From Podospora pseudoanserina (lineage: Eukaryota > Ascomycota > Sordariomycetes > Sordariales > Podosporaceae): 64,000 nt of DNA. The position numbers were made by a program, and so were the translations under genes. Positions 32,449 through 43,237 of this stretch are shown in pieces. The DNA is taken from positions 62,001-126,000 of the forward strand of contig NC_085920.1 of the NCBI RefSeq assembly GCF_035222485.1, written 5' to 3'. Under the pieces are notes generated by a model. It had not been told where the DNA came from, did no database searches, and was given only the letters and a program-made list of their open reading frames with translations. Numbering within the stretch: position 1 is the stretch's first letter; every line of letters starts with the position of its first letter.

Positions 32449-33679
32449 ATGTCCTTCTTCAAGAAGCTCGCAAAGGATCTCGAACAGGACTTCAAAAGCC
32501 TTGGACTGGGGTCCGACAAGAAGGAGGAGAAGCCTCCCACTCCCAGCGGCGGTCAGTTCTGAGCCAAGTAGTATGAGATGCCCAGCTGCTGACAACCTAC
32601 GTCAGGAAACTATCCTCCCCCTCAAAATCAGGGATATGGCAGTCCCTCCCCCAACCCCCATTATCCACCTCCCCAGCACCAGCAGCATCAAAGCTACTCG
32701 AGCCCTCCTCCTCCTCAGCACGAACAGCAGAACCGTGACTTTGCCCCTCCCCAGAATGTAGGCCCACGCCCGCCGCCGCCCTACCAACCCCCTACGGACA
32801 AGCCGCCCATCCCCTCCGGCTGGGTTCCTCGCTGGGATGACCGTTACCAGCGCTGGTACTGTATGGAGTTCCTCGCCCCGCTATTGTGCCTTGTTTACAG
32901 TGACTAACAGCGGAAGCAGATGCCGAGGAGGCTACGGGCCGTACCCAATGGGAGGCGCCGGCTTATGACGCTGCAGGTCATGGCTCTGACGGCACTCGTG
33001 CCCATGGTTCGGGAGGCTATGGTGGACACCAGGCATATGCGTCCCCCGCTGGGTATGGCGGTGGTGGTTATGCGCCCCCCGCTGGGTATGGCGGCGGTGG
33101 CTACCAGCCTCAAGGATATGGTGCCCCCCCGTATGCCCAAGGCGAACACAAGGAGAAGAAGGGCAGCAACGCGATGGCCATCGCCGGTGGTGTCGCTGCC
33201 GGAGCCATTGGTGGTGCCTTGCTGGCTAATGCCCTCAGTCAGTATCCCCTTCCACGTAACAATCAAGGCGTCCGACTGACTTTGTTCTAGATGACTCCGA
33301 CTCTGACTCTGATCATGGCGGCAACTCGAGTGGCTATGCTCCTGCTGCTGCTGCCGCCGCCGCTCCTGCTGCTGGCCCCACGTATGTGACCAACAATTAC
33401 TACTATGGCGACGAGAGTCCAGCCCCCCCCCCGGCTGCTTATGATGAGCCCGCTGGATACGGCGATGTCCCACCTGGTCACATCCCTACCCATAACGCAT
33501 ACGGCGAGGAGATTGACAGCAGTGATCGCGAGTCGCTCAAGGAAGCGCGTGAAGCTTATGAGGAGGCTCTGGAAGATGCCGCTTCGAGCAGTGCCAGCAG
33601 TAGTGACCTGGAAGAGCTCGAGGAAGCGAGACAAGAGTACCAGGAGGAATATGAGGAGGCCTACTATGACGAGGACTAG
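32449..33679 (+). CDS. WW-domain protein with glycine zipper (354 aa, 4 exons)
   Basis: Exons are 32449-32551, 32606-32860, 32920-33237 and 33291-33679; introns are 54, 59 and 53 nt. An amphipathic start (MSFFKKLAKDLEQDFKSLGL) is followed by a Pro/Gln/Tyr-rich region, then a WW domain at 106-133 (Trp107, Tyr119-120, Trp130, Pro133) that is only visible after splicing between WY and YAEEATGRTQWEAP. Next come GYGGGGY and PAGYGG repeats, a glycine-zipper segment at about 204-225 (AMAIAGGVAAGAIGGALLA), an Asp/Ser tract, a Pro/Ala tract and an acidic coiled-coil-like end (KEAREAYEEALEDA, LEELEEARQEYQEEYEEA). WW domains bind PPxY or PPxP ligands; glycine zippers insert in or bind membranes. Such proteins are known only as uncharacterised fungal sequences to me. 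A membrane-linked scaffold is an inference. Confidence 0.85.
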
Positions 33680-34351
33680 ATATCTGGTCGTCTAGTGTTC
33701 AGCGTCTGAGACTGCAAGCGTTGCGTAAACAGCATAAATCGAAGCGTTTGGTCATGACACTGCATCTAGGACCCATGTTAACTATGGTGCTGTGATGATG
33801 CGTGCCGCTTGTAGTACATGTACCCGGCCAGTGGTAGCAATAGACCATAAAGGCAAAAGGACTAGAGCACCAACACACACATAGCATGCTATGAGCACAG
33901 AATCTACTTCGGCGACTTGGAAAAGATACGGGAGCAGGTATTCCATGTCTACCCATTTTCAGCAGTGAGACGTCATAACATAAGCAGGCTATTTCACCAT
34001 ACTTGTACGTCCGGTTAAATCGTTAGGAGAATCATGCCTGTGTCGGTTTCAGATATTTGGATAATGAGACCCTGGTAAAATACTAGGTAAATAGTATTGA
34101 GCAATGTCAGCAACCGGTGTGGCTCACCTTATCAAGACTCTTACATCGGCATTTTCGGAGCGAGACTGCCAGGCCGTGTTTGGTAGGTTGCAATCTGGAT
34201 ATCACACGGTTGCAGACATATATACACATCTCAGCCATCGACCTGGCTTCTGGACCAAACATTATCTTTCCCCTAGTCGTACTTTTCAGCCGGAAGTTTT
34301 TGGCATTCAGTGAGGTGAAATCAGGGCGGTCGCACACCACACAACGGAGCA
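33680..34351. other. Intergenic between WW-protein and rhodanese-like gene
   Basis: About 670 bases, the 3' flank of the WW gene and promoter of the rhodanese-like gene. No other gene was recognised. Confidence 0.6.
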
Positions 34352-34959
34352 ATGGGAGTCCACGTCCACGAACATTGCCTCAAAATGGCCCGACGGGAAG
34401 ACGGGACACCGTGGTGGTCAGCTTTTCCAGAGCCCAGTTCATCACCGGTCAAGATAACCTGGTCTGAGGTCGCCCGGCTTGTTCAAGACCGAGACCAGTC
34501 TCAACCCCGTGAGTTCCTGTTGGTCGACACCCGGCGAACAGACTGCATCGGAGGAACCATCCAGGGGTCCCTGAACATTCCGGCTCACAGTTTCTACTTG
34601 ATGAGAGCGATGCTCTATGATTTGTGCAAACAGGCGGGTATCAAGAGGATAGTCTTCTATTGTGGTGAGTGTTGGCCTCTTTTTCACTGCATCCGCCTGT
34701 CCGAGGCTAACCGCCATGGCCAGGCTCCTCCAACGGCCGAGGACCAAGATGCGCCGCTTGGATGCAGGACTATATCAATTTTGTTTCTGACGGGTCTGGT
34801 TCCGACTACGAATCTGACTCGGGGTGCTCGGCGGAGATGACCACGCAGGTGATGGTGGGTGGAATCCGAGGATGGGTCAAGGCGTATGGCGGAGAGATGA
34901 TGGAGGGGTACGACGAAAAGACCTGGGAGCACCCGAAGCCTGATGAGGAGACCCGTTGA
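34352..34959 (+). CDS. Cdc25/rhodanese-like phosphatase, Ibp1/Acr2 type (182 aa, 2 exons)
   Basis: Single rhodanese-fold protein of the small Cdc25-like group (S. pombe Ibp1, yeast Ych1/Acr2), which act as phosphatases or arsenate reductases. Exons are 34352-34664 and 34724-34959, with a 59-nt intron. The fold starts with ITWSEVARLVQDRD, then EFLLVDTRRTDCIGGTIQGSLNIPA, the classic LIDxR and GGxIxGAxNIP pattern. The catalytic CX5R loop is C104-GSSNG-R110 (FYCGSSNGRGPRCAAWMQDY), and the intron falls exactly after the Cys codon, so the active site exists only in spliced mRNA. VMVGGIRGWVKAYG is the usual final strand. Start may instead be the in-frame Met at 34385. It is probably cytosolic or nuclear. 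Confidence 0.85.
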
Positions 34960-35193
34960 GGAAGGACGCGTCGGTGATGGGGTATCTCGTTTTTTTCTCC
35001 TTTCCATTCGCCCTAAACCGTCCTTGCTTCCGATTCTCTTCTTTCTCAAATGATATAACGCCAGACCCCTCTGCCCAAAATACAATAGCCTATTCCCACA
35101 ATTGTCCGATACCAAAAGTGATGCGATAACGAAATGATTACTGCCCGACGTCGCCGTGACTTTATTCGTGCAAAGGATCGAATCTGAGAGTGC

Positions 35194-35638
35194 TTAGCCG
35201 CGGTGTCCTCCCCTGTCGTCGCCGCCAATTCTCTCGAGCGCTTCAAGCATGACAACTGAGTTTCCGCGAATGACCTGTCCACCCGAATGACAGATTAGCC
35301 AACCCAACATGGATACGCCAAAAGTTCAGCGGGCCGGAGACATACCACCATGCCGAGCTTGACCTTCTCACCGCCATCCTTCTCCTCGACCGCATCGTCC
35401 ATTACAATGTTTAAAAAGACCTATTTCGACGTCGTCAGAACGGTAAATCGTAACATGGGAAAACGGGGACCATACATCGTATCCGCGCAGGACGCCAATG
35501 ACCTTGCGGCTGCCGTTGAGCTGGACGAAGAGACGCTTGTCAAGATACTTGTGTAGAACATGTTAGCGTACAGCCCTGAAAGAAACCATAGGGCATAAAA
35601 AGCCATACCTTCTTGAGTTCTGGTTGCGCGGGAGCCAT
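35194..35638 (-). CDS. smg1: Small nuclear ribonucleoprotein G (SmG, 85 aa, 4 exons)
   Basis: Core Sm-ring protein of spliceosomal snRNPs. Exons on the minus strand are 35638-35609 (10 codons), 35547-35476, 35420-35346 and 35274-35194, with introns of 61, 55 and 71 nt, all GT..AG. The joined protein begins MAPAQPELKK-YLDKRLFVQ, continues LNGSRKVIGVLRGYD-VFLNIVMDDAVEE (Sm1 motif), then KVKLGMV-VIRGNSVVMLEALERIG (Sm2 motif). The pattern LRGYDxFMNLVLDE..VIRGNSIxxLEAL is diagnostic of SmG. The gene is invisible to plain ORF calling because no exon exceeds 81 nt. It ends 234 bases from the 3' end of the convergent rhodanese-like gene, and its start faces the NTR2-like gene, another spliceosome factor. 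Confidence 0.95.
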
Positions 35639-36159
35639 CTTGACGTTTTGATGTGGTGTTGTGTTTTGCGCAACAAGCTGTTCTGCGATTGGCGATTGAT
35701 GGGGTTGCTGCTGCTGCACGTCTTCAAAGTGGCTCCAGCTCTGTGGCTCAGGGCGCGTGGTGGTTCACGTCTCCAGCCAGAAATCTTGCCCAAAAGTAAT
35801 GTCACGTGTAGGGCGATAAGATAAGATTTCATGGTCCAGGATCTGAACAACAGCATCCTGGCACAAAATGGCTTGCACATATAAACTATTCAAAGATAGA
35901 GAGTCATGAACAGTAACAGTAGCTATCGAGTGATGTCAAACTTCTCATCTGTCAAGCTTTATGCAAGAGAAACAAATGTCAATTTGGATCCAAAGTATCC
36001 CCAATATTCTGACTTCCGGTGTAAGTGTTAGCACTCCACACTTGTGATTGGTCAGACACCTCGTGCCCAGGTGGACCCGCCCACTGCCGTTGACATCTTG
36101 ATCGCGGGTCGCAGCCAAAACCATCTTCGGCCATCATCAAACAACCCAAACTCGGCAAC
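35639..36159. promoter_or_regulatory. Bidirectional promoter, SmG / NTR2-like
   Basis: About 520 bases between two divergent start codons of spliceosome-related genes. No other gene is present. No specific factor site is claimed. Confidence 0.55.
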
Positions 36160-37833
36160 ATGAGCACCTTCGCCTCCAAGCGCAAAGCGCGCGTTATCCA
36201 GACCTTTGACGACGATGTAAATGACTTGAGCCCATCAAAATCCAACGGGACGGACGAGCAGAAAGCATCTGGTAAGTACATGCCTGTCTATCGCGACATT
36301 CCCTCTGCCAAGCAGCTGAAAGCCTCTTTTGCTGATACCCAAAAGAAGAGCAAGCAAGCTGATGCGCTGCCGCCAGAACCAACTGCCCCCGCGCGCATCA
36401 AATTCCGATCGAAACCAGCCAAATCGTCGGCCCTGCGAAAAAGCGTCCATGTCGCCGACGAGGACAGCGGTACCGCTCGCGCGCTGTCAACGGCGACAAC
36501 CACTGGAGATGACGAGGACGCCGACTCTGGTGCGCCAGTGGTGGTTCGGCCGGCCCTGGGTCGGGCTGGGTCAACAAAAAAAAAGAAACGACCAACGGCA
36601 GCGTCACGGCTCTCTTTTGGGGGCGCCGAAGAGGCCGGGGCCGAGGAACCATCAGCAGGCGAGAATCCATTCACGCCCAAAAAGACACTGGGTCAGCGCG
36701 CGCTGGAAAACAATGCCCTCCGAAGATCCGCCTCACTCCAAAATCTTGCGGGTACTCTGCCCATGAGGTTTGGCGGCGGCGACGAAGACCGGCCAAAATA
36801 CAGCAAGGAGTATCTTGAAGAGCTGCAATCCTCCACGCCGGCAACACCTGCAAACGTCCAGATTGTCGACGATGTCGATGCCATGTACCTTGACCCATCT
36901 GAGCTTGACGGTGCCCTCGTCGTTCAAGCCACTTCATCCACCGACCTGGTCTCGCAAGGCCCAGCAGTAGCGGCACACGTGCTGAGCGCAGCCGAAATCC
37001 GCGAGCGCAAAGACCGACGAGCCCGGTTAGCCCGTGAAGGCGTCGCGGCCGATTTCGTCTCCCTCGACTCCGGCTCCGACTCGGAATTTCCCCAGCAATC
37101 CTTCTCCCGGGTGGCCATCCCCTCCCAAAAGAAAAAGAAGTCTGACACGCGATTAATAAGAGAAGACGAAGATCTCGGCGAAGGCTACGATGACTATGTT
37201 CAGGACGACCCTTTGGCTTTGGGCAAAAAGGCAGAGCGAGATGCTGCAAGACGGCACCGAGCAGAAATTGCAGAGCTGATCAACGCGGCCGAATCAGACG
37301 CCGAGTCGGACGACAGCGAGGCAGAGAGGCGAGCTGCCTACGAAGCCGCGCAGCGGAGAGCAGGAATGGACGGCTTGCACAAACCAGAGGAGGATGAGGA
37401 AAACATAGCTGGCGATGCGGTGCCGAGGATGAAATCGCTGCCCAAGCTGAACGAGGTTCTCAAGAGGATGAACGAGATTGTCCAGGGCTTGGAGCATGAG
37501 TTCAAGCAGAAGCAGGTCGTCGTTCAGAGTTTGGAAAAGGAAAGGGAGGAGATTGAGAAGCGTGAGAAGGAGGTGCAAGAAATCCTGAACCAGGCGGGGG
37601 CAAAATACCAGGCTGTTGCTGGGGCTGCAAACGGCGGCGGTGGTGGTGTATCCCCTGTTGTGCCAGGCGATGTCGCCAAATTGGTGCAGGAGAGCATCAG
37701 CGGCAGCGCAGTGGGACAGTCCCCGTTACGTCTTCTCCCTCCAGGCCTGGCAGGAGACATGCCCATGGAACGAGGTCTCGAGAGCTTCGGGACACCCACC
37801 CGGAAACCACAGGATGATGAGATGATGGACTAG
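36160..37833 (+). CDS. NTR2-like spliceosome disassembly factor (557 aa)
   Basis: Resembles Ntr2/GCFC-amino-terminal proteins, which with Ntr1 recruit the Prp43 helicase to release the excised intron lariat. Supporting segments are the basic start MSTFASKRKARVIQTFDDD, then RPKYSKEYLEELQSSTPATP, the SAAEIRERKDRRARLAREG block directly followed by DFVSLDSGSDSE, and TRLIREDEDLGEGYDDYV, which is the characteristic order of the NTR2 family. A coiled coil covers about residues 425-490 (LKRMNEIVQGLEHEFKQKQ to EKREKEVQEIL). The rest is charged and disordered. It is a single open frame; a GTAAGT at 36272 could be a donor for a small alternative intron, but the frame needs none. It is divergent from the SmG gene. 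Confidence 0.8.
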   Translation: MSTFASKRKARVIQTFDDDVNDLSPSKSNGTDEQKASGKYMPVYRDIPSAKQLKASFADTQKKSKQADALPPEPTAPARIKFRSKPAKSSALRKSVHVADEDSGTARALSTATTTGDDEDADSGAPVVVRPALGRAGSTKKKKRPTAASRLSFGGAEEAGAEEPSAGENPFTPKKTLGQRALENNALRRSASLQNLAGTLPMRFGGGDEDRPKYSKEYLEELQSSTPATPANVQIVDDVDAMYLDPSELDGALVVQATSSTDLVSQGPAVAAHVLSAAEIRERKDRRARLAREGVAADFVSLDSGSDSEFPQQSFSRVAIPSQKKKKSDTRLIREDEDLGEGYDDYVQDDPLALGKKAERDAARRHRAEIAELINAAESDAESDDSEAERRAAYEAAQRRAGMDGLHKPEEDEENIAGDAVPRMKSLPKLNEVLKRMNEIVQGLEHEFKQKQVVVQSLEKEREEIEKREKEVQEILNQAGAKYQAVAGAANGGGGGVSPVVPGDVAKLVQESISGSAVGQSPLRLLPPGLAGDMPMERGLESFGTPTRKPQDDEMMD

Positions 37834-38200
37834 TACTACAGATACGCTTCCACTTCTGCATATTGAGAAACCAATAATGAAAGACACCGTCGTTGCTTTC
37901 TTCCAAAACAAAAACAATACAATAAACAAGTCCTAGGTACATACCAATGCCAACGCCATGTAAACTGCTTCTAAAAAGAAAAAGACCAGTATGATACACT
38001 TGAGCCCTCATCGCAGCCAACACTACCAATCCCAACAATACAGTCTCCGCCCTCGTGTCATGTACCCCGTAAAAACCGTGAATAACCGCGCCCAATTGCG
38101 CGTATGCAGCAAAAACCCAGTTCCAACACCAGTAAAACATACATCTTCCAACACCCTCCTCAACAACCCCCTAAGCATAAATCTCCCCTTCTTGCATCCA
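37834..38200. other. Convergent spacer, NTR2-like / Vps3844-like
   Basis: Short region of two facing 3' ends. No gene was found. Confidence 0.65.
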
Positions 38201-39512
38201 TTATTTGGACGCCCCCCTGCTCACACCAGCACCAATGACACCCGGCAGCTGTTCCTGACCGACGCTAAACAGCAGGCCAATGGCAAAAGTAACGGCACCA
38301 ACAATGGTAATGGTGAAACCAGTGATCAACCAGAATGGCACGCTGACGTCCTTCTTCTGGCACATGTTGCCGCCCCAGTGGACAGTCTTCTTGCCCGAGG
38401 TGCCAGGTTCGTCGCCGCGGCGGACGACGGTGGCCATGCACTTGCAGGCAAAGCATGCCCTGGCATCAGACGAGGTGGCGTTGCCGGTGCCAAACTTATT
38501 GACACATGTCCCGTGGCCAGAGCAGTCATTGGTGGCCTCCTTACAGGCGTCCAAAGAAAGGAAGCAGGCAGGGATGGCCTTCTTCTGGATGTTGACCTTT
38601 GCGGAACGGGTCGGGGTGGAAGGAGCCGGCCAAACAACGGTGCTGTCGGTGATGACCCTTTCTCCAGAGTCACGACGGCGGTTGTTGGTGGGATTGCCGG
38701 CAAGGGTGGACCACGAGTTGATCTTGGAGGAACGGGTAAAATCGGGGAGAACTAGGAGGGTCACCTCGAGATCGGAAGCGACCACCAGCTTGTTGATCTG
38801 AGGAAGAGAGGCGAGAAGGGCCGAGTAGGTGGAGGAAGCCTGTGGCCATTGATTAGTACATGTCCTAGCACGACGACCGCATTGATGAAACCCTACTTTT
38901 TGTAGGTCATAGTTAACCACCGAGGAAACACCACTCCAGCATTCCTCATTGGCAGGGTTGAGGGCGTGGGCCAGGTCGCAAGGCTGGGAAGGAGCGGATC
39001 CCAACTGCCGGAAAAGCGTCATGAGATTCTTGTTGGCGGCAGCCGAGGGGGCGTCTGAGACGCGGAACGCAGCAGGATGGCCTGCCTGTGAAAGGGCGTC
39101 CTTGAGATCATGGCTCTGCTGGTATGTAACGCCTTCGAGAATGACAACTAGTTGTGGGACATTGGTCTTGTCGGACTGCGAGAAGAGGGGCTCCGGGCCG
39201 GTGCCGAATCTCGCGATGTGGCTGACAGCGGTCTCGGTGTCGGTTGAGCTAGGGATATCGCGCAGGTCACTGCCGTATGGTTGTCTCGATGCCTGGAACA
39301 GAGTTAGCATGGTCCAGGGAGAGAAGTAATGATGGGTATCAACCACGCACTCTCTGAAGCAATATGTGACGCGCGACCTCCTTGGGGATGCTTGGTGTTT
39401 CGCTCGAGCTCTGTTGGTTGGCCGTCAAAATGTAGACATCGGCAGTCTGCTGGCTCGCGGCCGCCGCAAGCCCAGACAGAGCCGCTGCTGTGAGGCCAGC
39501 GAGGAGCCTCAT
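38201..39512 (-). CDS. Vps3844-like endosomal/vacuolar membrane protein (398 aa, 3 exons)
   Basis: Type I membrane protein of the DUF3844/Vps3844 family, described in fission yeast as needed for vacuolar sorting. Exons are 39512-39351, 39292-38897 and 38839-38201; introns are 58 and 57 nt. The second has a perfect TACTAAT-type branch site but is a multiple of three with no stop, so its retention would only add 19 residues. Signal peptide about 1-19. The lumenal part contains the region QLVVILEGVTYQQ. An EGF-like Cys cluster (CSGHGTCVNK, then CFACKC) precedes the family hallmark TVHWGGNMCQKKDVSVPFW and a membrane helix (LITGFTITIVGAVTFAIGLLF), with a short cytosolic tail. Start at 39512 gives the signal sequence. 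Confidence 0.88.
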
Positions 39513-40114
39513 GGTAGTGAAACGGGTTGGATAGCGAGTTGGTGTCTTGATGGCAGCGAGTTGAATGCGTGTAGAGTGTTGGATGTTGTCGTTGTTTCTT
39601 GCTTGATTGACGTTGGAGCTGTTGTCGACCCCTGCCAGTTACGAATTGCTGGCGCAGCAGTTGGGAGGCGTATGGTCCGTGCGTCAGACGGGCCCCACTT
39701 TATGACATGCCGGGGCCGTGATGCGCGCTGCGAACTGCCACTGAGCCTGCCGCCAGACCTCTTCAAGTCTTTAACGTAGTACTCTGTACCCAGCCAGGTC
39801 TCGACGACATCGACGACACAGGAGCCGAAACCGGCCAAAATTCAGCATTTCACTAGCAATCTACTCCCAAACTATCTCAGCTTCTAGATTTTACCAGTAT
39901 TCAGCGGCCTCACGGTTTCAAGTCGCATTTACGGGCTGATTGCGTCGCGCAATCCTCAACTCGCAAGTCGGCAGAACACCAAAGAACAAGCGCAGCGCAA
40001 CACTCCGAACGTCGCCGACCGACCGGCTGGCTACCTGGTAGTCTTGCTTGCGGCCTTTCGACTCTACCGTGTCTTTTCAGGCCGCCAGTGGGGCGTGCCA
40101 CCATCCGCGACATC
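39513..40114. promoter_or_regulatory. Divergent promoter region
   Basis: About 600 bases between the divergent Vps3844-like gene and the 406-aa protein gene. It contains both promoters; no further gene is supported. Confidence 0.5.
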
Positions 40115-41445
40115 ATGTCGCGCCTCTTCAGGCCGTCTTCGGTGCTCCGGTTCCCCAAGGTCTTGACCAAAGTACCAACCGGCCAAGTGATCAAAATCGA
40201 AAGAGTACGGCTCAGGCACAGGAGGCGGCTCCGGCTTGTTACCTTTGCCATCAAGACAGTCCTTATCTACCAATTCTTTGAGATATGCGTGGCGGGCCCG
40301 CTTGTGAAGGTGCTGGAAAACCAGGAGTTGATGGAAAGCATGCCGGAAGAAGAAGAGGCTGTCGACATATTCATTCCGTTTCCCTTGACAACGGAGCGAC
40401 ACGAACCGCAGCCATACTCTGGGAAAGATCCGGAATGGAGGGAGTTTGTGCGGCTATCCAAAGACAAGGAGAGGTTGGACCAAATCAGGAGTAAGTGGCA
40501 AATCACGTTGCATCATTTACCGGCCCTCGTTTCCTGACTATTGTTTGCTTAGGGGACACTGTTCAAATGGTCTGTGATGCCGCTGAAAAGAACCCCGCCT
40601 TAACATGGAAGGTTGGGAAAGATATGAAAGTGAGGAGGTACTGGATGGATATTGATTTCCCATACAGGGCACCGCCTGTGTACACGCGCAAAGGGTATGG
40701 TACCTTGTCTCGAACCGCCAAGAGTTGACCACTGACTCTCAGCAGCCTGTTGATTACGGACGAAGTGATCGCCATTGCGGAGACAGAGGTTGAGTCGGCG
40801 ACAGTGAAACTTCTGGAGCGCGTCCTATGGCCAAAGCCCATGGCGTTGTCGACCTGGGCGCTTGGAAAGGCACTCGTTGGCCGTCAGTTCTCTTCGGTTG
40901 CGCAATTCTTTGGGTTTGAAGGTGACAGTTCAACCCACCCTCCAGACCGTCCTGTCAGCGCAGGACCTTTGCCGCTCCCAACAAATCACAGCTCTGACGT
41001 TCAAAAGGCTTTGGAGCGTATCCGGGCACAAGCAACAAAACGGCCGGAAGACGTCAACGATCCTAGGTCGATCTCACCAACCCCCAACACACCACCTGGC
41101 CCATCCAGGGATAAGCCTATCAGCATTCCCAATAGACCGCCGGCCGAACACAATGGCAACCCAGAAAAGTTTGTCGGTCAAGAAAAGGTCCAGTCTCTGG
41201 TTGGCCTGAAGCCTTGGGAGGAGTTTATGAAGACGTACACCAAGGTGTGGAAGCCGATTCGACCTGATCCACCTCGCGGTTGCTTCGCCGTCTCAGGTCT
41301 TGTCGAGATCGAGACGTCAAGGGGGTACCTGGTGATTGACGTCTTGTCGTGGTACAATCCAAAGACGAGATCCCATGATCGCAAGTCCATGTGGATGTCG
41401 GTGAGAAGGATGCAGTATAAACAACAGGCGCCGATGCGTCCCTGA
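40115..41445 (+). CDS. Uncharacterised basic-headed protein, possibly mitochondrial (406 aa, 3 exons)
   Basis: Family not recognised. Exons are 40115-40490, 40553-40694 and 40743-41445 with a 62-nt and a roughly 48-nt intron. The second acceptor could be three bases further on (CAG|CAG), changing one Ser. The first 40 residues are strongly Arg-rich with no acids (FRPSSVLRFPKVL, LRHRRRLRL) and run into a hydrophobic segment (LVTFAIKTVLIYQFFEICVAG), which suggests a mitochondrial presequence plus membrane anchor. The middle region alternates charged helices with DIDFPYRAPPVYTRKG. A Pro/Ser-rich linker (about 265-320) leads to a compact C-terminal part (PRGCFAVSGLVEIETSRGYL) that reads as a beta-rich fold. 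Consistent splicing and codon use argue for a real gene; role unknown. Confidence 0.75.
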
Positions 41446-43237
41446 TCAAGTCATGAATGCGGTTTGGTTGTTTGGCTTTCGGGGCGGCAGTGTAGGAAAC
41501 ACATATCAGAGTTGCATTGGAAGGGCGTTTATTGATTTTGCATTCTGAGAGAAGCGGTTGATAACGTCAGTGTGACTTTTGTTGGAAAGGGTGACAAACT
41601 GCATCTCTTTTTTCTCCAACATCATGATGCGTTGATCAGCGTGTATGAGATTGTCTGTAGATGAAGCATTTGGTGGCATGGGCGGAAGGACTTACAAAAT
41701 GGGAAGCGGAAATAGATACCAGAGGCGTTGATTTACATACAAGGAAATCGTTTCGTTTGACTGGAAGCCGTCGGGAGTGCCTGTGAGACTCCGGCTGGCC
41801 GTTCGGCGAGAGGGTGGGGCCGGCTTGGCACGAATATATTGACTTGCAAGACAAGCGGTGCTGGCTTGCTAGTTCAAGGACAAATATTTTCTGGCCCTTT
41901 AGCGGCCCACCTATGTTGGCAGAGAGGTAGAACCAAATTTAAGAATCAGTTACGGATCGATGACTGAATTAGGCTTTAACAGTGTCTCAAGAGGCTTCCA
42001 ACATGCAGACACCTGCAATGATGCATGAACATGACCTGATCGACAATGCTATGCCGGCGGTAGGCGCACACAGGTGACATCATATTCTGATGATAGCCTC
42101 AAGGGTTTCTGGTTTATAAAACAGGCTATAACATTCAAACCGAACTCGAGCCCACCTAGTTGGCACCACCAACTTCGGACGATGAGAATACAAAACAGTT
42201 GGACACTGACTTCCTAGCTGGCTTCCAGATTACTCTATTACCCCATTGATGTATTTCAAGCACATGGAGTTCGGCCAAATTGGCGGGGGGAAGGGGGGAC
42301 AGAATAAGCTTTGACTGGGGCCAGGCACATCTGCTTTGGCGTGGTCAGGCACCTGAGGTACTAGGTGCAGGCTGCAGGTGTTACTCCAGCCCGAGCGGCT
42401 CATCCGTCCGTTCGTGCTGTTTTATTTCACCCATACCGTACTAATTTCTTGTACTATGTATCAGCGAAGGCTGCTTCGCTGTTCAGGCCAGGTACGGCGT
42501 CAGTCAGAATCTGCTGAATCATCAGCGAGTCCACGATGCCCTCTCTTTCACTTTGGCTTGCGTACGCAAAAATCTGATTCACCAATCAAACAACTCTGGT
42601 GCAATACGTGCCATGACAACCAACCTCTAGCATGCAGTCACCGGGCAGACTGGTTCATCGCTCAAGACGACTTGGCGCATTCCAGCTATGGATCGACATC
42701 CACCTAGCTTCCCGAGGCTGGTGAACGGGGGCCAACTCGGTCAAGTCCGAGTGCACGTCTGTTAATCCATGCTTAGCTGCGCAGCAGGCCCTTCCGCTTC
42801 ATTCTCGGCATCTGATGTACCCCTCGGGAGGTAGCCTCTAGACTGCCAGTGGCCCATCCCTCAAGGGTGACATTTTGGATCCAAGCTTGGTCGTTAGCGT
42901 CCATGTCGAATGATACGGCTGGTTTGAAGGATCCTCATGGAGCGAGTGCTTTCGGCCGTGAACTGTCGCACAGGAAACCTCTACGTTGACAGACAAAAAA
43001 GCACGGTTGTTGAGCCAGCCACCGTCTTCTCGTGCTCCCGCTTCATCTAGAAGCGTGTCCTATCCGTCAAGTTGAGCACTTCGACTGGGTACTGGATATC
43101 AAGCAAGGCAGACACACTTCTATGCGATTCAACCTACCAGCTCTCGAAAACTACTGGTTTACTGTTCTCTACTTACCGAGTGCTGCACTTCATTACAGCA
43201 TCAACAGGAGCAGGGGATCCCGAGAGGTATCTAGGAT
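41446..43237. other. 1.8-kb intergenic stretch
   Basis: No gene is supported; frames are short and less GC-rich than the coding DNA nearby. A short hairpin (GCACCT at 42349-42354 with AGGTGC at 42363-42368) was noted. The right end is the promoter of the DHA1-type transporter. Confidence 0.5.

Noticed and set aside
36272-36350. GTAAGT donor in the NTR2-like gene
   Set aside because: The frame is open through it and no acceptor with a convincing branch site restores a better protein.
41446-43237. Possible degraded repeat or transposon in the AT-richer gap
   Set aside because: No terminal repeats, target-site duplication or transposase-like residues were seen, and the base composition is only mildly shifted.
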